Position numbers and translations under genes: made by a program
Assembly (NCBI GenBank): GCA_963733135.1
Contig: CAVTBX010000007.1
Coordinates: 324,125 to 388,124, forward strand
Source of the DNA: CAVTBX01 sp963733135
GTDB lineage: Bacteria; Actinomycetota; Thermoleophilia; Gaiellales; Gaiellaceae
DNA: 64,000 nt
Direction: 5' to 3'
Shown: piece by piece, positions 7,882 to 16,309 of the stretch
Numbering within the stretch: position 1 is the stretch's first letter
Layout: each line of letters begins with the position of its first letter
The notes under the pieces: generated by a model
The model's database searches: none
The model's input: only the letters and a program-made list of their open reading frames with translations
What the model was told of the DNA's origin: nothing

Positions 7882-9005
7882 GAGACGCTCACCGGTGCGG
7901 GCTCTTGGAGGAATGCCCCGGCGCGCCAGACGAGCTCACCGTCCGCGTACACCTCCCCCTCGCTCCGCAGGTCGCAGATCAGATCCCAATGGAGGCCCGA
8001 GGTGTTTTTGCCCCCGGCCTGCGGGAACGCGGCGCCGAGCGCCAGGTGGAGCGTTCCGCCGATCTTCTCGTCGAACAGGATGTTGCGGGTGAAGCGGTCG
8101 ATCTCGTAGTTCAGGCCGAAGGAGATCTCGCCCGGAACTCGCGCGCCTTCGTCCATGTCTAGGAGCGACTGGAGGTAGTCGTCACCGCGGGCCGCAGATG
8201 CCTTGGTCACACGGCCGCCCTCGAAGCGGAGCCGCACGTCCTCGACCTCGCGGCCCTCGAAGATCGCCGGGAACGTGAAGCGGATCTCGCCCTCGGTCTC
8301 GGTCTCGACCGGGCTCGTGAAGACCTCGCCATCCGGCATGTTGAAGTGCCCCTCGGCCGCGAGCCAGGGCCGACTGTCGACCCCCACCCGGAGGTCCGTG
8401 TCCGGGCCCAGGATCCTGAGCTCGCGAATGGAGCCGAGATCGGCCGCCCGGGCAGTCAGCTCCCTGGCGACCGCCCGCCAATGCTCCGCCGGGTTCTCTT
8501 TGTCCGCGTGACAGGCGCCGAAGACGAAGGACTCGTAGTCCTCGAGGGACATGTCTGCGTCTTGCGCGTGTGCAGCGGTTGGATGGAGCGTCCCGCACCA
8601 GCGCATGGCACCTTCGGCTATGCGTTCCCAACGGCGGTTCGAAAGCTGCCGGTGTGCAGCGAGGTAGCGGCTGTGTCGGCCCGCATCGACCCGTGACAGG
8701 GAGCGAGTGTTCGTCTCCGACCAGATAGTCACGAGCGCGTCGAGCGTCTCCATCTCCTTCCACTCGACCGGCGAGAGGTAGGCGAGCTGCTCCTCCGAGC
8801 CCTCCTCGAGCAGAAGCTCCAGGACGCCGTCGAGGCTGACTCCGGTGTACGGGTGAGCTCCGGCGTCGAGGGCCGCCCTGAAGGTCGCGAGTGTGAGTGG
8901 CGCCGCCGCGTCGAGCCCGTCGATCCGAACGACGTCGCCCTCCCCCAGATCGAGGCAGTAGCCGACGATGAGGTCGGCGAGCCTCTCGACACGCGGATCC
9001 GTCAC
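7878..9005 (-). CDS. M29 family aminopeptidase (paralogue 1)
   Basis: 375 aa. It has the same motifs as its neighbour: FNMPDGEVFTSPVE, FTFPAIFEG, ISFGLNYEID, FDEKIGGTLHLALGAAFPQ and HWDLICDLR. A cytosolic metallo-aminopeptidase is expected. GTG at 9005 overlaps the dgcN stop as GTGA, so translation is coupled. Two paralogues in one operon with a D-glutamate pathway suggests use of peptides or muropeptide fragments as a nutrient source. That is inference from context, as M29 enzymes act on L-peptides in known cases. Confidence 0.92.
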   Translation of the reverse strand: MTDPRVERLADLIVGYCLDLGEGDVVRIDGLDAAAPLTLATFRAALDAGAHPYTGVSLDGVLELLLEEGSEEQLAYLSPVEWKEMETLDALVTIWSETNTRSLSRVDAGRHSRYLAAHRQLSNRRWERIAEGAMRWCGTLHPTAAHAQDADMSLEDYESFVFGACHADKENPAEHWRAVARELTARAADLGSIRELRILGPDTDLRVGVDSRPWLAAEGHFNMPDGEVFTSPVETETEGEIRFTFPAIFEGREVEDVRLRFEGGRVTKASAARGDDYLQSLLDMDEGARVPGEISFGLNYEIDRFTRNILFDEKIGGTLHLALGAAFPQAGGKNTSGLHWDLICDLRSEGEVYADGELVWRAGAFLQEPAPVSVS

Positions 9006-10057
9006 GCGGCTCTTGTGCCCCGTCGTGCGGGCCCCACACCTGCGGGGAGCCCGGCGAGCACGGCGTCGAGGAGCCGATCGGGACCGAAACGCACCGGATC
9101 GTCGGCCGTGAGCTCGGTCTCGGCCTCGATCTCGGCGAGAGCCGCCCGCGCTTCTTCCTCGCCGAGGCTGCGTGTGTTGACGGCCACCGCGAGCACCCGG
9201 GCCGGACGCACGGGGAGAGACAGCCGCTCGTGCAGCTCGACGAGCGCCCGGAGCGGCGGAATCGGGTGTCCCGGACAGCCCTCGATCTCCGTCGAGCCCG
9301 CCTGGTGGCAGAGCACGTACCCGTGGGGCGCACTGCCGTGGATGAGCCCAAGCGTGACGCCCGAGTACTGCGGGTGCACGATCGAGCCCTGGCCCTCGAT
9401 CCAGAGGAGGTTGCCCCGGCCGGCGCCCTCCACGACGAGCTGCTCGGCGGCGCCCGCCATGAAGTCGGCGACGACGGCGTCCACCGAGATTCCCCAGCCC
9501 GCAATCGCGATGCCCGTCTGGCCGGTCGGGACGAAGACGGAGGCCAGCCCGCGCTCCCGGGCGGCACGATCGAGCTCGAGCGAGACCGTCATCTTCCCGA
9601 TCGCGCAGTCGGATCCGACCGTGAGAACCGTCGCCGCCTCGTGCTCGAGGTTCGCACCGGTAGGCACGGACAGGCCCTCGGGCGGGCGACGCAGGTCTCT
9701 GAGCTCTACCCCACGCTCGCTCGCACGAGCCGACAGGTCGGGATCGTCCGCGAGGAAGATGTGCATCCCCGACTCGACGTCGAGGCCCGCTTCCACGGCG
9801 TCCAGGAGGATGCGCTGCCAGGCCTTCGGCAGCCGGCCGCCCGAGGTCGCGACGCCGACGAGCGCGGTGTCCGGCTCGTAGCGGAGCGCCTCGGCGACTG
9901 TTGCGACGATCGGGAGGCCCTTGTGGTTCTCGCCCGCGTGCTCGGAGTCAAGGAGGGCAACGACCTCGTCCCGGCCGTAGTGCAGGACGCCGCGCATCGT
10001 CTTGCCGTAGTGCGGGTCGAAGACGTGGCCCTCAGCGAGGATCAGGTACCGCTTCAT
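9002..10057 (-). CDS. dgcN: DUF1611 protein, probable D-glutamate N-acetyltransferase DgcN
   Basis: 351 aa DUF1611 family. It has an N-terminal Rossmann-like region (MKRYLILAEGHVFDPHYGKT), then a P-loop-like TVGSDCAIGKMTVSLEL, VPTGQTGIAIAGWGI, LLWIEGQGSIVHPQYSG and GLIHGSAPHGYVLCHQAGS. DgcN, characterised in marine bacteria, acetylates D-glutamate, and DgcA then racemises the product. The adjacent enolase-superfamily gene supports this assignment over the older 'unknown' label. ATG at 10057 lies 26 bases inside the end of dgcA. It shares GTGA coupling with the next aminopeptidase. Confidence 0.8.
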   Translation of the reverse strand: MKRYLILAEGHVFDPHYGKTMRGVLHYGRDEVVALLDSEHAGENHKGLPIVATVAEALRYEPDTALVGVATSGGRLPKAWQRILLDAVEAGLDVESGMHIFLADDPDLSARASERGVELRDLRRPPEGLSVPTGANLEHEAATVLTVGSDCAIGKMTVSLELDRAARERGLASVFVPTGQTGIAIAGWGISVDAVVADFMAGAAEQLVVEGAGRGNLLWIEGQGSIVHPQYSGVTLGLIHGSAPHGYVLCHQAGSTEIEGCPGHPIPPLRALVELHERLSLPVRPARVLAVAVNTRSLGEEEARAALAEIEAETELTADDPVRFGPDRLLDAVLAGLPAGVGPARRGTRAA

Positions 10058-11057
10058 GCACTCCCAGGCCCGGGGCGTCGGGCGGTAGCTGAACCCCGTC
10101 CTCGAACGGCACCCCCGGCCACGGGTCCTCGGCGAGGAGCAGGTTGCCATCGAGGTCGACGTGGTCGCAGAGGCTCGCAAGCTGCGCGCCAGCCGAGATC
10201 GCAAGTCCCGACTCCACCATGCAGCCGAGCATGACCCCGAGCCCGAGTGCGCGCGCGGCAACGGCCATCCGGACTGCCTCGCGAATGCCACCCGACTTGG
10301 CAAGCTTGATGTTGATCCCGTGAGCGCGCTCCGCGCAGGCGGCCACGTCGCCGAGGGTGTGGCAGTCCTCGTCGACGTAGACCGGAAGCGCGGCACGGCG
10401 CTTCAGCTCGGGGCCGTCAGGATCACGCGCCGCGAGCGGCTGCTCGACGTACTCGACTCCGATCGTCTCGAGCTCGGAGACGGCGTCGACGGCTTCCTCC
10501 AGCGACCAGTACTCGTTGACGTCGACCATGAGCGGCAAGGCGGTCACCGAACGAACCGCACGGACTCGCTCGACGTCCAGGCCGTCGCGACCGCCGAGCT
10601 TCAGCTTGAGGCGCCGGAACCGCGGGTCGACGGCCTCGGCGCGCCGAGCCATGTCGTCTGGGTCGCCGAGCCAGATCGTCCACGAGGTCGGCGGCCCGGA
10701 CCGTTCGAGGCCGAGCAGACGGTAGACGGGGAGCCCTACGAGCTTTCCGCAGAGATCGTGGAGCGCCTGGTCGACGGCCGCCTTCGCCGCGAGCTCACCC
10801 GGAAGCTCGGCAAGCCCATGGCCGATCGTCTCGAGAGCGAACGGATCGTCCCCGAGCAGGTCACCGGCCTCGTCGAGGAAGGCGGAGGCCGATTCGATGG
10901 ATTCCCCATAGTGCGCCTGCGGTGTCGCCTCGCCGAACCCCGAGAGTCCCCCGTGGCGGATCTCCACCCAGAGCACCTCTTCCTGGGTGCTCGTCTCGCG
11001 GGAGATCCGGAATGGCTCGGCGAGCCGCAGGATCGCGGTCCGATAGCTCAACTCCAT
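10032..11057 (-). CDS. dgcA: Enolase-superfamily epimerase, probable N-acetyl-D-glutamate racemase DgcA / dipeptide epimerase
   Basis: 341 aa muconate-lactonizing subgroup. Catalytic Lys pair in RLKLKLGG (KxK), metal ligands D in LMVDVNEYW, E in YVEQPL and D in VYVDEDCHT, and the second base Lys in INIKLAKSGG. The C-terminal segment CMVESGLAIS...HVDLDGNLLL is the pattern of Ala-Glu epimerases and DgcA. It interconverts the stereocentre of an acylated or dipeptidyl glutamate. ATG at 11057 is the operon's first start. With dgcN downstream, a D-Glu to N-acetyl-L-Glu route is favoured, and a dipeptide epimerase for muropeptides remains possible. Confidence 0.85.
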   Translation of the reverse strand: MELSYRTAILRLAEPFRISRETSTQEEVLWVEIRHGGLSGFGEATPQAHYGESIESASAFLDEAGDLLGDDPFALETIGHGLAELPGELAAKAAVDQALHDLCGKLVGLPVYRLLGLERSGPPTSWTIWLGDPDDMARRAEAVDPRFRRLKLKLGGRDGLDVERVRAVRSVTALPLMVDVNEYWSLEEAVDAVSELETIGVEYVEQPLAARDPDGPELKRRAALPVYVDEDCHTLGDVAACAERAHGINIKLAKSGGIREAVRMAVAARALGLGVMLGCMVESGLAISAGAQLASLCDHVDLDGNLLLAEDPWPGVPFEDGVQLPPDAPGLGVHEAVPDPR

Positions 11058-11118
11058 CGGCGCTAGAGTAATGCCCCGAAGGAAACCGGAGCGCGAAGCG
11101 GAGGTTTCTTTCGGATGA

Positions 11119-11191
11119 GCGCCTGTAGCTCAGGGGATAGAGCGCGCGCCTCCGGAGCGCGAGGTCGCAGGTTCGATTCCTGCCAGGCGCA
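11119..11191 (+). tRNA. tRNA-Arg (anticodon CCG)
   Basis: Cloverleaf complete: acceptor GCGCCTG/CAGGCGC, D-arm GCTC/GAGC, anticodon stem CGCGC/GCGCG around CTCCGGA (anticodon CCG, codon CGG), T-arm GCAGG-TTCGATT-CCTGC. CCA is not encoded. A hairpin repeat begins four bases after it and may terminate it. Confidence 0.95.
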
Positions 11192-11194
11192 CTC

Positions 11195-11297
11195 CCGACG
11201 CGAATCCGGCCACCCTGCGGGCGGCCATGACGATTCGCGTCGGTTCACGGGCGATCGTCGACGCCGCTTGGAGAGCAGCCGGCCAAGCCGGCCGCTC
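11195..11297. repeat. Two-hairpin intergenic repeat A, copy 1
   Basis: First hairpin: 12-base arms 11195-11206 and 11232-11243 (CCGACGCGAATC / GATTCGCGTCGG). Second hairpin: GAGC-A-GCCGGC (11273-11283), loop CAA, GCCGGC-C-GCTC (11287-11297), with an A·C mismatch. The same architecture with covarying bases recurs at 26050-26145. Confidence 0.7.
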
Positions 11298-11308
11298 ATG
11301 ACGAGCGG

Positions 11309-11899
11309 CTACTTGAAGCAGTCGCCGCGCATCGCCTCCGTGCCCGGTTTCGCCTCGCAGATGCCGGCATAGCCCGGCAGCGAGTCGTCGTCGATATGGC
11401 GGTCAATGACTCCGCCGTGCATCCACCAGAAGTCCCAGGGTGCCCCATCCGCTCGAAGCCAGAGCCTGTCTACCACGGACAGTCCGAGCACGGACCGTGC
11501 CACCTGCGTGATGACCCGCGCCCGTGTGAGCGCATCGTCGTCGAGCGCCAGGCCGGTGAGGTCGACGACAACACCCTGTCCGCCTCGCCCTCTGAACGTC
11601 ACGGAGCGGAGGTTCGATTCCCGTGGAATCGCAGTCGTGACCCCGTTCGCACGCTCTTCCTCAGTCGGACCGGCGAGCAGAGCGTCGACAGCCGAACGAA
11701 TCAAGTCGCCGTCGGAGTGCTCGACCTTGAGTGCTCGCTCGACACCGACCGAAGCCCGGCCGTTGTCGGTGAGGAAGTAGATCGTGCGGAGATCCGTGCT
11801 GGACGCGGTCGACGAGGCCGGCTCGGATGACTCGGCCATCCCACAGCCGGAAGCAATCACGATGAAGATCGCCCCTACATGGATCGCGCTCTTCGACAC
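11309..11899 (-). CDS. GerMN-domain lipoprotein
   Basis: 196 aa. The signal peptide ends in a lipobox-like VIASGC (Cys at about residue 19), so export and lipidation are likely. A GerMN domain follows (TIYFLTDNG, then VDALLAGPTEEERANGVTTAIP and GVVVDLTG), as found in spore-germination GerM and in mycobacterial LpqB-type proteins. The C-terminal 50 residues (WLRADGAPWDFWWMHGG onward) carry a Cys pair and are less typical. The role in an actinomycete envelope is unknown. It is a minus-strand gene, and its 3' end faces tRNA-Arg. Confidence 0.8.
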   Translation of the reverse strand: MSKSAIHVGAIFIVIASGCGMAESSEPASSTASSTDLRTIYFLTDNGRASVGVERALKVEHSDGDLIRSAVDALLAGPTEEERANGVTTAIPRESNLRSVTFRGRGGQGVVVDLTGLALDDDALTRARVITQVARSVLGLSVVDRLWLRADGAPWDFWWMHGGVIDRHIDDDSLPGYAGICEAKPGTEAMRGDCFK

Positions 11900-11934
11900 G
11901 CATCTCTTACTGCCGCGCGGCTACGTCGGTTCCG

Positions 11935-12153
11935 TCAGAGACGACGGCGGAGACGAGCGAACGCCGCCTCGGTCCGCCCGTCGGCTGCGAGCCCGAAGGC
12001 GGCCGTCCCTGTGAGCACGAGCACTGCGACTGCCGGGCCCGCGCCTGCTACGAGCGCGGCGAGGGCTAGTGCGATCCCCCCGCCGATTGCAGCGACGAGG
12101 AGAAGCGCGAGGGAAGGCTCTTTGTGCTGCCGGGAAGCTCCATTGCCGTGCAC
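11935..12153 (-). CDS. Small hydrophobic membrane protein, unknown
   Basis: 72 aa from a GTG at 12153, with a GAGGCGG stretch about ten bases upstream. Two predicted membrane helices (LALLLVAAIGGGIALALAALVAG and the following VAVLVLTGTAAFGLAA) and a basic tail ending ARLRRRL. I do not recognise a family. It lies between the GerMN lipoprotein and the divergent corA genes. The in-frame region upstream of the GTG looks like the antisense of corA, which is why I start here. Confidence 0.5.
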   Translation of the reverse strand: MHGNGASRQHKEPSLALLLVAAIGGGIALALAALVAGAGPAVAVLVLTGTAAFGLAADGRTEAAFARLRRRL

Positions 12154-12267
12154 GCTCTCGTTATCCGCCTCCCGACGCAGGCTCGCGTCCCCCGGGCGGG
12201 GGGAGGAACCTGGGGCGCCCGGGTAGAATCCCATTTGGAATGCGACTCGAGGATCCACCAAGTACCG

Positions 12268-13266
12268 ATGGCACGGCCCACTCTTCCGAGACCGAGGTTG
12301 CGGCGCGGCCGCGTGGGCGGGGCTGCCGGCGAGATCGTCGAGCTCGCAGAGCCGCGCATCGCTGAGCAGAGCGCGAACGGCCTCACCTGGGTTCATGTCG
12401 ACGAGCCGACCTCGCTCGAGGCCGTCGAACTGGCTACGCGCTTCGGCTTTCACGAGCTCGACATCGAGGACGTGCTCTCGAAACGGCAGCGCCCGAAGAT
12501 CGACGAGTACCCGGAATACCTGTTCATCGTTCTCCACTTTCCGTTCTACGACAAGACGGTGCAGCGGCTGAACGCGGCCGAGCTCGACGTCTTCATCGGC
12601 CCGGGCTTCCTGATCACGCTCCCGAACGTGGAGCTGCTCCCGGTCACATACCTCTTCAACCGCGTCGACGGCGACGAGCGCCTGCGGGACGACCTCTTCT
12701 CCAAGGGGCCGGGCTACCTGCTCTACCACGTCCTAGACGACCTGTTCGACTACTGCTTCCCGATCCTCGACAAGATCGGGCACAAGCTCGACCGCATCGA
12801 GGACGAGATGTTCGAAGAGCGGGCCGAAGAGATCGTCCGCGACATCTCGAACGTGAAGCAGGAGATCATCGCGTACCGGAAGATCATCAAGCCGGAGCGC
12901 GCCACGCTGCGGGTGCTGGAGCGCTATACGCAGCGCTTCCTGCCCCAGGAGCTCGACATCTACTTCGACGACATCGTCGACGCGGCCGAACGGATCTGGG
13001 ATCTCCTCGACAACTACAAGGAGGTCATCGAGGGTCTCGAGTCGACGAACGAGTCGGTGATCTCGCATCGCCAAAACGATGTCCTGCGCGTCCTCACGAT
13101 CTTCAGCGTGACGATGCTGCCGCTCTCGGTGATCGCCGGGATCTTCGGGATGAACCTGGCCTTCCCGGGCGAAGGCGGCGAGACGGCGTTCTGGGTGATC
13201 GTCGCGGCGATGATCTTCGTGGTCGTCGGGATGGTCAGCTTCTTCCGCTTCCGCCGCTGGCTGTGA
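12268..13266 (+). CDS. corA: CorA family magnesium/divalent cation transporter (GMN type)
   Basis: 332 aa from ATG 12268. A cytosolic funnel domain (about residues 30-260, with FHELDIEDVLSKRQRPKIDEYPEYLFIVLHFP) is followed by the pore helix with the signature YGMN-type motif GIFGMNLAFPG (about 290), and a second helix ending in the basic FRFRRWL. It forms a homopentamer passing Mg2+ or Co2+. A -10-like TAGAAT at 12227-12232 suggests transcription starts near 12236. TTG there is a possible earlier start. It overlaps the next corA by GTGA, so both are coexpressed. Confidence 0.9.
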   Translation: MARPTLPRPRLRRGRVGGAAGEIVELAEPRIAEQSANGLTWVHVDEPTSLEAVELATRFGFHELDIEDVLSKRQRPKIDEYPEYLFIVLHFPFYDKTVQRLNAAELDVFIGPGFLITLPNVELLPVTYLFNRVDGDERLRDDLFSKGPGYLLYHVLDDLFDYCFPILDKIGHKLDRIEDEMFEERAEEIVRDISNVKQEIIAYRKIIKPERATLRVLERYTQRFLPQELDIYFDDIVDAAERIWDLLDNYKEVIEGLESTNESVISHRQNDVLRVLTIFSVTMLPLSVIAGIFGMNLAFPGEGGETAFWVIVAAMIFVVVGMVSFFRFRRWL

Positions 13267-14216
13267 CTACCCTCGTCGAGCGCAACGGTCGGATTGCCGA
13301 TGCGGTCGACCGCGAGACGCTCCGGCAGCGTTTGGATGCCGACGAGTTCTTCTGGCTCGACCTAGTCGACCCGAGCCCCGAGGACTACGCGACGCTCCGC
13401 GAGGTCTTCGGCTTCCACCCGCTCCCGATCGAGGATTCGGAGAAGTTCGGCCAGCGGGCGAAGCTCGAGGACTACGGCGACTTCGCGTTTCTCGTCGTCT
13501 TCGGATGGTCTCCCGACGAGGACGGGCTCGTCGAGGTGCACTGTTTCTACTCGGAGCGCTATCTCGTCACGGTGCGGCACGACGACTCGCCTGCGCTCGA
13601 TGCGCTCTGCCGACGCTATGAGCGGGGCGCGGCGCTCGAGACGCCGATCCGGGCGCTCTATCGCGTGCTCGACGCGCTCGTGGACAGCTTCTTTCCGGCC
13701 CTGGCCGACTTCGACGACCGCCTGGACGAAATTCAGATCGCGCTCCACGACGGCGGTGAGGAGGCCGAGCTTCAGGAGCTGACCGCCATGCGGCGGCGCT
13801 TGATCACGTTGCGCCGCGTGATCGGCCCGCAGCGCGACATGATGGGCCGCCTGGCAGCCGGCGTGACGGCGCTGCCCGGCCTCGACCGGGATGCCGAGCG
13901 CTTCTTCCGCGACGTCTACGACCACCTGATCCGGCTCGGCGAGACGATCGACGGGTACCGCGACGTGGCGTCGACCGTCATGGACGTCTACCTGTCGAGC
14001 GCGTCCAACCGCACGAACCGGGTCATCCAACGCCTGACGCTTATCGCGACCATCTTCCTCCCCCTCACGTTCATCACCGGGTACTTCGGCCAGAACTTCG
14101 GCTGGCTGGTCGAGAATGTCGACGGCTTCTGGTCGTTCTTCGCCCTCGGAGTCATCTTCGAGCTCCTGGTCGTAGCGGCTCTGCTCGCCTGGTTCCGTCG
14201 GCGCGGCTGGCTCTGA
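13263..14216 (+). CDS. CorA-like transporter with GQN instead of GMN
   Basis: 317 aa. Full CorA layout: cytosolic domain with FHPLPIEDSEKFGQRAKLEDYGDFAFLVVFG, long helices, then LPLTFITGYFGQNFGWL and a second membrane helix ending FRRRGWL. The pore signature reads GQN, so the selectivity-filter Met is replaced by Gln. That substitution is known in some actinobacterial CorA relatives but its ion preference is unclear. GTG at 13263 overlaps the previous corA stop. The two proteins are well diverged, so this is not a recent duplication. Confidence 0.88.
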   Translation: MTTLVERNGRIADAVDRETLRQRLDADEFFWLDLVDPSPEDYATLREVFGFHPLPIEDSEKFGQRAKLEDYGDFAFLVVFGWSPDEDGLVEVHCFYSERYLVTVRHDDSPALDALCRRYERGAALETPIRALYRVLDALVDSFFPALADFDDRLDEIQIALHDGGEEAELQELTAMRRRLITLRRVIGPQRDMMGRLAAGVTALPGLDRDAERFFRDVYDHLIRLGETIDGYRDVASTVMDVYLSSASNRTNRVIQRLTLIATIFLPLTFITGYFGQNFGWLVENVDGFWSFFALGVIFELLVVAALLAWFRRRGWL

Positions 14217-14230
14217 GCTCTTCGGGCGAT

Positions 14231-14288
14231 GTCCGGAGGCCGGGCTTCCGCCAGAGGCGGGCTCGTGGCGGCCGGCAAGCCCTCGGAC
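14231..14288. terminator. Imperfect long hairpin after the corA pair
   Basis: Arms GTCCG-GAGG... (from 14231) and ...CCCTCGGAC (to 14288), with inner CCGCCA/TGGCGG pairing. It lies 14 bases past the corA2 stop, with no clear T-run. The rest of 14289-14440 contains nothing I recognise except a possible -10 (GATACA) eight bases before the HIT gene. Confidence 0.4.
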
Positions 14289-14440
14289 GCCGTGGAGCGA
14301 TCGGCACGCTCTCGTCACGAGGCGTGACTCACACGTGCGGATTTCCGCGGTACGCTCGCGCGTGAGCAGGGGAGGGTGGGGACCCGTAGTCAGACGCGCG
14401 TCAAGAAGAATGCCGCGCCACGACCTGATACAAGCGACGC

Positions 14441-14947
14441 ATGCGCAGGCTCTGGGCTCCCTGGCGGCTCGAGTACATCCAGAACGCGGACGATCAGCCC
14501 GCCTGCGTCTTCTGCCGCGGCGCGCAGGCCTCTGACGAGGACGGGCTCGTCGTCTATCGGGGGTCACGGGCAGTCGTGCTCCTCAACAAGTTCCCGTACG
14601 CCTCCGGTCACTTGATGGTCGCGCCTCTCCGCCACACCGGGGCGCTCGCGTCGCTCGACGACGAGGAGGCGCTCGAGATCCACCGGCTCAGCGTCACGGC
14701 GCTCGCCGTCCTCGACGCCGAGATGAGCCCCCAGGGGTTCAATCTGGGCTGGAATCTGGGCCGCATCGCCGGCGCGGGCGTCGTCGACCACGTCCACCTC
14801 CACGTGGTTCCACGCTGGGCCGGCGACACGAACTTCATGCCCGTCCTCGCGGACGTCAAGGTCATGCCCGAGACGCTCGAGGCGACACGTGCGAAGCTCG
14901 CAGAAGCCTGGCAGCGGACTAGCCCTGCCGCCTCGGTCGGCCCATAG
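14441..14947 (+). CDS. HIT-domain nucleotide hydrolase/phosphorylase (Ap4A type)
   Basis: 168 aa. The start MRRLWAPWRLEYI and CVFCRG Cys pair are typical of actinobacterial HIT proteins related to Ap4A phosphorylase. The histidine triad is DHVHLHVVPRWAGD (about residues 105-118). It hydrolyses or phosphorolyses dinucleoside polyphosphates or related AMP conjugates. ATG at 14441 is eight bases after a GATACA -10-like box, so the mRNA may be leaderless. Phosphomannomutase follows 11 bases later. In many actinomycetes this gene neighbours phosphatidylinositol-phosphate synthesis genes, which are absent here. Confidence 0.9.
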   Translation: MRRLWAPWRLEYIQNADDQPACVFCRGAQASDEDGLVVYRGSRAVVLLNKFPYASGHLMVAPLRHTGALASLDDEEALEIHRLSVTALAVLDAEMSPQGFNLGWNLGRIAGAGVVDHVHLHVVPRWAGDTNFMPVLADVKVMPETLEATRAKLAEAWQRTSPAASVGP

Positions 14948-14958
14948 GATCTCGGGCG

Positions 14959-16305
14959 ATGGCGCTCGACCCCAAGGTTTTCAAGGCCTACGACGTCCGG
15001 GGTCTCTACCCGGAGGAACTCGACGAGCAGGGTGCGGCTCGCATCGGCCGCGCCTACGCCGAGCACTTCGAGCTGGACACGGTCGCAATCGGGCGCGACG
15101 CACGGCTCTCCTCACCCGCCATGGCTGACGCCTCGGCTGAAGGCGTCCGAGACGCCGGCGCGGACGTCGTCGACATCGGTCTCGTCGGCACCGAGATGCT
15201 CTATTTCGCCGTCGGCGAGCTCGAGCTCGACGGCGGGATCATGGTGACCGCCTCGCACAACCCGAAGGAGTACACAGGCTTGAAGATCGTCAGGGCCGGC
15301 GCTCTTCCGGTGGGCGGCGACTCGGGCCTCCTCGACGTCCGCGACCGTGCGACGTCGGCGCCGCCCCCACCTTCCGAGCCGCGGGGAAGCAGCCGGTCCG
15401 AGGACGTCTCTTCCGCCTTCACCGAGCGGGTGCTCTCGTTTGTCGAGCTCGAGGATATCCAGCCGCTTCGGGTCGTTTTCGACGCTGCGAACGGGATGGC
15501 CGGCTCGATGCTGCCACCGATCCTCGACCGGCTGCCCGTCGACACCGTCCGGTGTTTCTTCGAGCCGGACGGCAATTTCCCCAATCACGAGCCGAATCCG
15601 CTGCTGCCGGAGAACCGCGAGTTCATCATCCAAAAGGTGCTCGACGAAGGCGCCGACCTCGGTATCGCATTCGACGGGGACGCAGACCGCTGCTTCTTCG
15701 TCGATGACGCGGGCGAGTTCGTCCCCGGCGACTTCGTCACGGCACTCCTCGCGGAAGCGATGCTCGAGAAGGAGCCTGGCGCGACCGTCATCTACGACGT
15801 CCGTGCGAGCTGGGCTGTGCCCGATGTCGTCGAGGCCGCCGGCGGAACGGCGCTCATGAACAAGGTCGGCCATGCCTACATCAAGCATCGGATGCGCGAG
15901 ACCGGCGCTGCCTTCGCGGGCGAGGTTTCGGGCCACTACTACTTCCGCGATTTCACCCAGGCCGACTCGGGGATCATCCCGGCGCTTCTCATGCTCGAGC
16001 TCGTGTCGAAGAAGAATCGGCCGCTCGCCGAGATCCTGAGGCCCTACCGCGAGAGGTACTTCCTGACGGGCGAGCTGAACACCACGGTGGACGACGTCGA
16101 CAGCAAGCTTCGCGAGCTGGAGGAGCGTTTCGGCCGCCAGGGAGCGCTATCCGAACTGGACGGAGTCTCGGTCAACGCAGAGGACTGGCACATGAACGTC
16201 AGGCCGTCGAACACAGAGCCGCTCCTGCGGCTCAATCTCGAGGCGCGAAGCCGCGAGCTGATGGAGCGCAAGCGCGACGAAGTCCTGGGCGTCATCCGCG
16301 GTTGA
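14959..16305 (+). CDS. manB: Phosphomannomutase / phosphoglucomutase
   Basis: 448 aa alpha-D-phosphohexomutase. The active serine loop is VTASHNPKEYTGLK (about residues 96-109), the metal loop is FDGDADRCFFVDD (about 238-250), the sugar-ring loop GEVSGHYYFRD (about 318-328) and the phosphate-binding tail RPSNTEPLLRLNLEA (about 414-428). It interconverts hexose 6- and 1-phosphates for GDP-mannose and glycan synthesis. Mannose versus glucose preference cannot be decided from sequence alone. It sits in a plus-strand group with a thioesterase five bases downstream. Confidence 0.93.
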   Translation: MALDPKVFKAYDVRGLYPEELDEQGAARIGRAYAEHFELDTVAIGRDARLSSPAMADASAEGVRDAGADVVDIGLVGTEMLYFAVGELELDGGIMVTASHNPKEYTGLKIVRAGALPVGGDSGLLDVRDRATSAPPPPSEPRGSSRSEDVSSAFTERVLSFVELEDIQPLRVVFDAANGMAGSMLPPILDRLPVDTVRCFFEPDGNFPNHEPNPLLPENREFIIQKVLDEGADLGIAFDGDADRCFFVDDAGEFVPGDFVTALLAEAMLEKEPGATVIYDVRASWAVPDVVEAAGGTALMNKVGHAYIKHRMRETGAAFAGEVSGHYYFRDFTQADSGIIPALLMLELVSKKNRPLAEILRPYRERYFLTGELNTTVDDVDSKLRELEERFGRQGALSELDGVSVNAEDWHMNVRPSNTEPLLRLNLEARSRELMERKRDEVLGVIRG

Positions 16306-16309
16306 ACTC

